Below, piece after piece: positions 6,525 through 9,691 of a DNA stretch of 9,691 nucleotides (positions within the stretch are counted from its first letter, which is position 1; every line of letters starts with the position of its first letter). The notes beneath the pieces are model-generated. The model searched no databases. It was not told the origin of the DNA and was given only the letters and a program-made list of their open reading frames with translations. The DNA comes from JASFRS01 sp050114795. Its GTDB lineage: Bacteria > Pseudomonadota > Alphaproteobacteria > Sphingomonadales > CAKZYD01. Both the position numbers and the translations under genes were made by a program. The stretch is from assembly GCA_050114795.1 (NCBI GenBank), contig JASFRS010000088.1:1-9691 (forward strand), given 5' to 3'.

Positions 6525-7418
6525 CTATTTGGGCTTTCGGAAAAGCAGGGTCATACGGTTAGATTCACCAAGCGCGACCATTTTCTTTTTCAAGGCTTCA
6601 TCATCCTGGCTCGTTGCCAGCGTGGGAGGCAGTCGCCATACACCATCTTCTACCGTGGGCTTATCCTTTGGGTTTTCATTCACATCCGTTTCGCCGACAA
6701 ATTCAAAACCCGCATCGGTGAAACGCTTGATGACAAGTGATTTTTTCAAATAACCATTATCGCCATTTGCCCATTTGTCATCCGCATTTTCAGGCGCCTC
6801 ATGCTGGATAACGCCAACGATGCCACCCGGCTTTAATATGGCCATATAATCAGCCAGCGCCATCTTGAATTCGGCAACATCGAAACGGTTCAAATGGTGT
6901 AGGCCGCGGCTGGCTAAAACGGCATCCGCTGTGCCTTGGAAATCTGTAGGCAATTCGCCATGAAGGAAGCCCTTTGGTTCCGCTGAATCCTCATCTGACC
7001 AGTCTTCGGCATTAGTCTTAAAATTGCTAGTGAAGGCATATTGGCGATTCCAATTCGTTTCAGTCGGCTTACCACCAGCGAAATGTTTTAATATGCCATC
7101 TGAATATCCCGCGGCGATGACTTTTCCCTCTTTACCAAGATAGGGCAGGAGTATCTTGGTATACCATCCGCCACCAGGAATGAGCTCTACAACTGTCATA
7201 CCTGGTTTAATTCCGAAAAATTCCAAAGTCTCTCTCGGATGACGATATTTATAACGCGCTTTAGCCGCATCGTCTTGATTCGCCAATACGGCGTCCAGAC
7301 GCGCCCCATCAAATTCAACTTTTTCAAAATCCACAGCCATTTTGGCTTCTTCTTGAGCAATTGCACCCGAGGAAGAAAGCACCATAGCCGCAGCCACCCC
7401 CGCTAAAAGATATCTCAT
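6525..7418 (-). CDS. Exported class I methyltransferase-fold protein
   Basis: This is a 297-residue protein with a signal peptide: MRYLLAG, hydrophobic residues 4-17, likely cleavage after AIA at 21. Next is a conserved YRHPRETLEFFGIKPGM segment (57-74). A Rossmann-type motif resembling SAM-binding motif I, VVELIPGGGWYT, follows at 77-88. Then come an acidic/turn segment AAGYS (102-106), DAVLASRGLHHL (165-176) and LKPGGIVGVIQHE (195-207). These match class I SAM-dependent methyltransferase-like proteins that carry signal peptides. Whether they methylate anything in the periplasm is unknown, because SAM is not normally available there. I chose the start at 7418 because AAAGGAA (7424-7430) lies 5 bases upstream, the signal peptide begins exactly there, and a plausible promoter sits just upstream. 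A start at 7532 would bury the signal peptide. It is probably monocistronic. Confidence 0.82.
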   Translation of the reverse strand: MRYLLAGVAAAMVLSSSGAIAQEEAKMAVDFEKVEFDGARLDAVLANQDDAAKARYKYRHPRETLEFFGIKPGMTVVELIPGGGWYTKILLPYLGKEGKVIAAGYSDGILKHFAGGKPTETNWNRQYAFTSNFKTNAEDWSDEDSAEPKGFLHGELPTDFQGTADAVLASRGLHHLNRFDVAEFKMALADYMAILKPGGIVGVIQHEAPENADDKWANGDNGYLKKSLVIKRFTDAGFEFVGETDVNENPKDKPTVEDGVWRLPPTLATSQDDEALKKKMVALGESNRMTLLFRKPK

Positions 7419-7455
7419 CTCAATTCCTTTGACTTTAGAGCCGTAATTTAGGCAC

Positions 7456-7483
7456 GCTATAAGAGAATGTATGTACATTTCAA
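7456..7483 (-). promoter_or_regulatory. Candidate promoter of the exported methyltransferase-like gene, overlapping an inverted repeat
   Basis: On the minus strand, TTGAAA (7478-7483; 5 of 6 to -35 consensus) and TATAGC (7456-7461; 4 of 6 to -10) are 16 bases apart, placing the transcript start about 30 bases before the 7418 start codon. The spacer contains the inverted repeat AATGTA-TG-TACATT (7466-7479), which could be an operator for an unknown regulator. Confidence 0.45.
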
Positions 7484-7709
7484 TAGAGACTGAGATGAAG
7501 TGTTTAGTTTCTGCGAGGGAACGGGGTGGCATAAAGCAGTCCCCTTCTCAGACAATCAGCCAAGCTTATGAAACAATAGGGGCAAGCGCCAAAAAGATTT
7601 TTTCATTATACGCCTTTAAAAGCTACAGCTTCAGGTGAACCACATATTCGGACGGATTTGCAGCATCAATAGTTGCAGATGCAATTCCAGCTATGGCACA
7701 GTAAAAAAC

Positions 7710-8345
7710 ATGCTCGCTTCACAACAGGTTGAAATTTTGTTTCAAAGGTTCAAAGCTCGAGACGGCTTTAGCGAGAAACGCCCAAATGTAAAAAAGGAAG
7801 CGGATTATTTTCGCTCCCTTGTCTCCTGCTTGTTGAGCGCCCAAAGCAAAGATGAAAACACCGCCAGGGCAAAAACAGCTTTATTTCAACTTGCCGACAC
7901 GCCGCAGGGGATTTTAGCACTGCAAGACGAGGCCATCGCGCAGGCAATACGGCCTTGCGGGCTATATAACATGAAGGCCAAAAATCTGCGCAAAATGTGC
8001 ATTTCTCTTTTGGAAGACCATGGAGGCATTGTCCCTAAAACGAGAGAAGGCTTAATGAGCCTACCAGGCATCGGGCGCAAATGCGCTGATATCATGCTGC
8101 GTTTTTCATTTCAGGAAGCAACGATTGCGGTCGACACACACGTCTACCGCGTCTGCGAGCGCTTAGGTCTCACCTCTGCAAAAACAGAAAAAGAAGCAGC
8201 CGAACAATTAGACAGACGCGCACCAGATTGGGCTAAATTTGATGGCCATGAGTGGTTGATCAATTTCGGCAAAGATGTCTGCCACGCCCGCTCTCCCAAA
8301 TGTCATATGTGTTTTTTAAATGACTTATGTGAAAACGCACCCTAA
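7710..8345 (+). CDS. nth: Endonuclease III, base excision repair DNA glycosylase/AP lyase
   Basis: This enzyme excises oxidised pyrimidines and cleaves at the abasic site in base excision repair. From the ATG at 7710 it is 211 residues, the same length as the E. coli enzyme. The helix-hairpin-helix LPGIGRKCAD (118-127) includes the catalytic lysine (Lys124), and VDTHVYRV (141-148) has the catalytic aspartate Asp142. The C-terminal 4Fe-4S cluster motif C-X6-C-X2-C-X5-C uses Cys191, 198, 201 and 207. All key residues are present. The frame is also open from a GTG at 7635, but the extra 25 residues do not resemble the family. The ribosome binding site at 7710 is weak. The 291-base region 7419-7709 holds the methyltransferase promoter, and I see no gene in it. 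The gene is convergent with the FMN-binding protein, 48 bases apart, without a clear terminator. Confidence 0.96.
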   Translation: MLASQQVEILFQRFKARDGFSEKRPNVKKEADYFRSLVSCLLSAQSKDENTARAKTALFQLADTPQGILALQDEAIAQAIRPCGLYNMKAKNLRKMCISLLEDHGGIVPKTREGLMSLPGIGRKCADIMLRFSFQEATIAVDTHVYRVCERLGLTSAKTEKEAAEQLDRRAPDWAKFDGHEWLINFGKDVCHARSPKCHMCFLNDLCENAP

Positions 8346-8393
8346 GGCATTCCCCTGCGATCAGAGGCCTATATCAAACTGGAAAATTGGGTT

Positions 8394-9347
8394 TCAAGGC
8401 CCCCAATCGCCTAAACGTTCCAACACTGGCGAGAAGCTTCCAAACTCAAATCGGAATGGCAAGGCATTTTCAATCAGGATAGCGTGGCTCAGCTCGAAAC
8501 GCACTAGTCGCTGCGCACCTTTGAAAGCCCGCATTTCCGGACTGTCCCAGATAATTTTGGCTTCACCCGTCATAGTCAAGACGGCGCCTGTTTTGAAATC
8601 AGGAAACAGAAAGCCCGCCTTGGGATTCAAAATGAGATTACCCAGGGTATTGAAAAAATGATTCCCCGTGAAATCGGGAAAAATAAAATGCCGATCATCT
8701 TCAAGACGGACAAAGCCCGGCTTACCACCTCGGTGCGAAACATCAGCCCCTTTCGACCAGTCTTCCCCTTGCGGTTGATATGCACTGGCGATGAAAAATG
8801 TATCTGCCTCCCCAATAATCGCCTGCGCTCTTGCATCGAAACTGGCCATTGGTGCCGACGCTAATGCGGCACTGGAATTTTGACGCTCAAACACTTCACG
8901 CGTTTGAATGTATTTAGGGCAATTACCAAAGCTTTGACGGGCTTTAACACGAAAACCGCCATCATGGGTTTCTGTTATCGTACCACTTAACCGGTTTCGC
9001 CGACGCGTTTCAAGTTGCAGCCCCAGAACACCAATGTCTGCGCCAGGCCTCAAATATGGCGCAAGCGGATCTCCTTCAACAGGCAAGGCATTTACATCCA
9101 GCGTTTTCGCATCAGGGCTATTTACAAAACCCGGCGCACCCGAAAGGATGGAAGCCCAGATATGCCCTTCATCATCCACGCCACCTATTGTCAAAAAAGG
9201 CAGTAGCGCAAAAAAGGCGCGGTGTTCCTCAGGCATATGATCACGAATAAAGCGTGCGGCGACAGGTTCCAGCATTTCTTTAATGCCCAGACGTTCCTGA
9301 ATATGTTGTTCCCCGGGATGAAATGGTTTTTTAAGCTGTGTCATCAT
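8394..9347 (-). CDS. Pyridoxamine 5'-phosphate oxidase-related FMN-binding protein (two split barrels)
   Basis: This 317-residue cytoplasmic protein belongs to the flavin-binding split-barrel superfamily. The N-terminal PFHPGEQHIQERLG (8-21) is characteristic of this subgroup. A first split-barrel domain spans about 40-150, with FLTIGGVDDEGHIWASIL (51-68), RRRNRLSG (115-122) and SFGNCPKYIQ (139-148). A second domain spans about 165-305, with DTFFIASAY (182-190), ADVSHRGGKPGFV (201-213) and PDFTGNHFFNTLGNL (224-238). Some relatives carry a fused ferredoxin-reductase domain; this one ends at 317 residues without it. It is unlikely to be the biosynthetic PdxH, which is shorter and single-domain. 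The substrate is unknown. Two adjacent ATGs (9347 and 9344) are possible starts; GAGTGA lies immediately upstream, better spaced for the second. Confidence 0.85.
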   Translation of the reverse strand: MMTQLKKPFHPGEQHIQERLGIKEMLEPVAARFIRDHMPEEHRAFFALLPFLTIGGVDDEGHIWASILSGAPGFVNSPDAKTLDVNALPVEGDPLAPYLRPGADIGVLGLQLETRRRNRLSGTITETHDGGFRVKARQSFGNCPKYIQTREVFERQNSSAALASAPMASFDARAQAIIGEADTFFIASAYQPQGEDWSKGADVSHRGGKPGFVRLEDDRHFIFPDFTGNHFFNTLGNLILNPKAGFLFPDFKTGAVLTMTGEAKIIWDSPEMRAFKGAQRLVRFELSHAILIENALPFRFEFGSFSPVLERLGDWGP

Positions 9348-9360
9348 TCACTCTAGTTAT

Positions 9361-9399
9361 AAAAAAGACCGGTCGAAGCCTAGCCCTAACCGGTCTTTT
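9361..9399. terminator. Strong rho-independent terminator, probably bidirectional in form
   Basis: AAAAGACCGGT (9363-9373) pairs perfectly with ACCGGTCTTTT (9389-9399) around a 15-base loop. On the minus strand it sits 19 bases past the stop of the DUF4383-like gene and ends in six T, a textbook terminator. It also lies only 15 bases upstream of the FMN-binding protein start, so that gene's promoter must overlap it or rely on read-through. Confidence 0.85.
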
Positions 9400-9418
9400 A
9401 TTTCAAATTTTATAGACG

Positions 9419-9682
9419 TTATGCCGCAGCTGCGTCAGCACCATCACGGGTAGCAAGAAAACCACCGCCCAGAATGGCAATAGCCAGACCAAGGTGCAAC
9501 CAACGGTCAGCTTCATTGATATGCACCAGGCCCAACAGCATAGAGCCTGACGGCGTCAAGAAGCCAGCAATAGTGACAACAACATAGGCCACACCAACAC
9601 CCAATACAGTGTTGCGGGAAGCCCCCATGCGCGCACCTGCCAGGAAGACGATCCCCGTCAACACATGAACGATATTGTGCAT
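9419..9682 (-). CDS. Small DUF4383-like membrane protein (5' end may lie outside window)
   Basis: This is an 87-residue hydrophobic protein with about three membrane segments: residues 4-18, 25-43 and 62-78. The start HNIVHVLTGIVFL, the central GFLTPSG...LLGLVHINEADRWLHLGLAIAIL, and the histidine in WLHL resemble the DUF4383 family of small membrane proteins. In that family an N..H..G motif and a late ADxxLHL motif recur; function is unknown. The tail ends in DGADAAAA. The ATG at 9682 fits the family's N-terminus, but the frame stays open to the window edge, so a longer start cannot be excluded. A strong terminator follows directly, so it is transcribed separately from the downstream FMN-binding gene. 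Confidence 0.68.
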   Translation of the reverse strand: MHNIVHVLTGIVFLAGARMGASRNTVLGVGVAYVVVTIAGFLTPSGSMLLGLVHINEADRWLHLGLAIAILGGGFLATRDGADAAAA

Positions 9683-9691
9683 AGTGTTAAC

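Noticed and set aside
7419..7532. N-terminal extension of the methyltransferase-like protein to an ATG at 7532
   Set aside because: It would place 38 residues before a clear signal peptide, lacks support from a ribosome binding site, and overlaps the likely promoter.
8346..8393. Terminator between convergent nth and the FMN-binding protein gene
   Set aside because: Only short imperfect pairings (for example AGGCC copies) are present, without a T tract in either direction.
1..9691. Defence system, mobile element, CRISPR array or biosynthetic cluster
   Set aside because: All genes fit ordinary chromosomal families. No integrase, transposase, direct-repeat array, toxin-antitoxin pair or nuclease/ATPase defence set was seen on either strand.

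Overview
The window looks like a chromosomal segment of an alphaproteobacterium with intermediate base composition. This rests on the System I cytochrome c maturation genes and the general protein character. I cannot name a genus from sequence alone. There are 12 protein-coding genes, two of them (ccmC and the last gene) possibly or certainly cut by the window edges. I see no tRNA, rRNA, insertion sequence, CRISPR array or phage gene.

Left part (1-1603, + strand): a tightly overlapping operon carrying the 3' end of ccmC, then ccmD, ccmE and ccmG. These proteins supply, hold and chaperone heme, and provide the periplasmic thiol reductant, for c-type cytochrome assembly. ccmF and ccmH, needed for the final ligation step, are not downstream of ccmE or ccmG here. 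They must be elsewhere if the pathway works.

Middle left (1600-4298): two compact regulator/enzyme modules. A glutathione S-transferase gene is divergent from a MarR-type regulator, and a TetR-type regulator is divergent from an alpha/beta hydrolase. Each divergent intergenic region carries an inverted repeat suited to be the regulator's operator. The TetR-hydrolase one is a perfect 18-bp palindrome that exactly fills the spacer between plausible -35 and -10 boxes. Together these suggest inducible handling of electrophilic or ester/lactone-type small molecules, but the ligands are unknown.

Middle right (4314-7418, - strand): a large lipoprotein resembling (alpha/alpha)6-barrel glycosidases of the glycogen-debranching type, and a protein with a signal peptide and a methyltransferase-like fold. 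A terminator-like hairpin separates them, so they are probably separate transcripts.

Right part (7710-9691): endonuclease III (nth, + strand) converges on a two-domain FMN-binding split-barrel protein of the pyridoxamine-phosphate-oxidase superfamily (- strand). Upstream of that is a small DUF4383-like membrane protein with a strong terminator.

I did not find a convincing undescribed multi-gene system. The items most worth a second look are the two operator-like palindromes, the exported methyltransferase-fold protein, the glycosidase-like lipoprotein, and the ccm operon lacking ccmF/ccmH.
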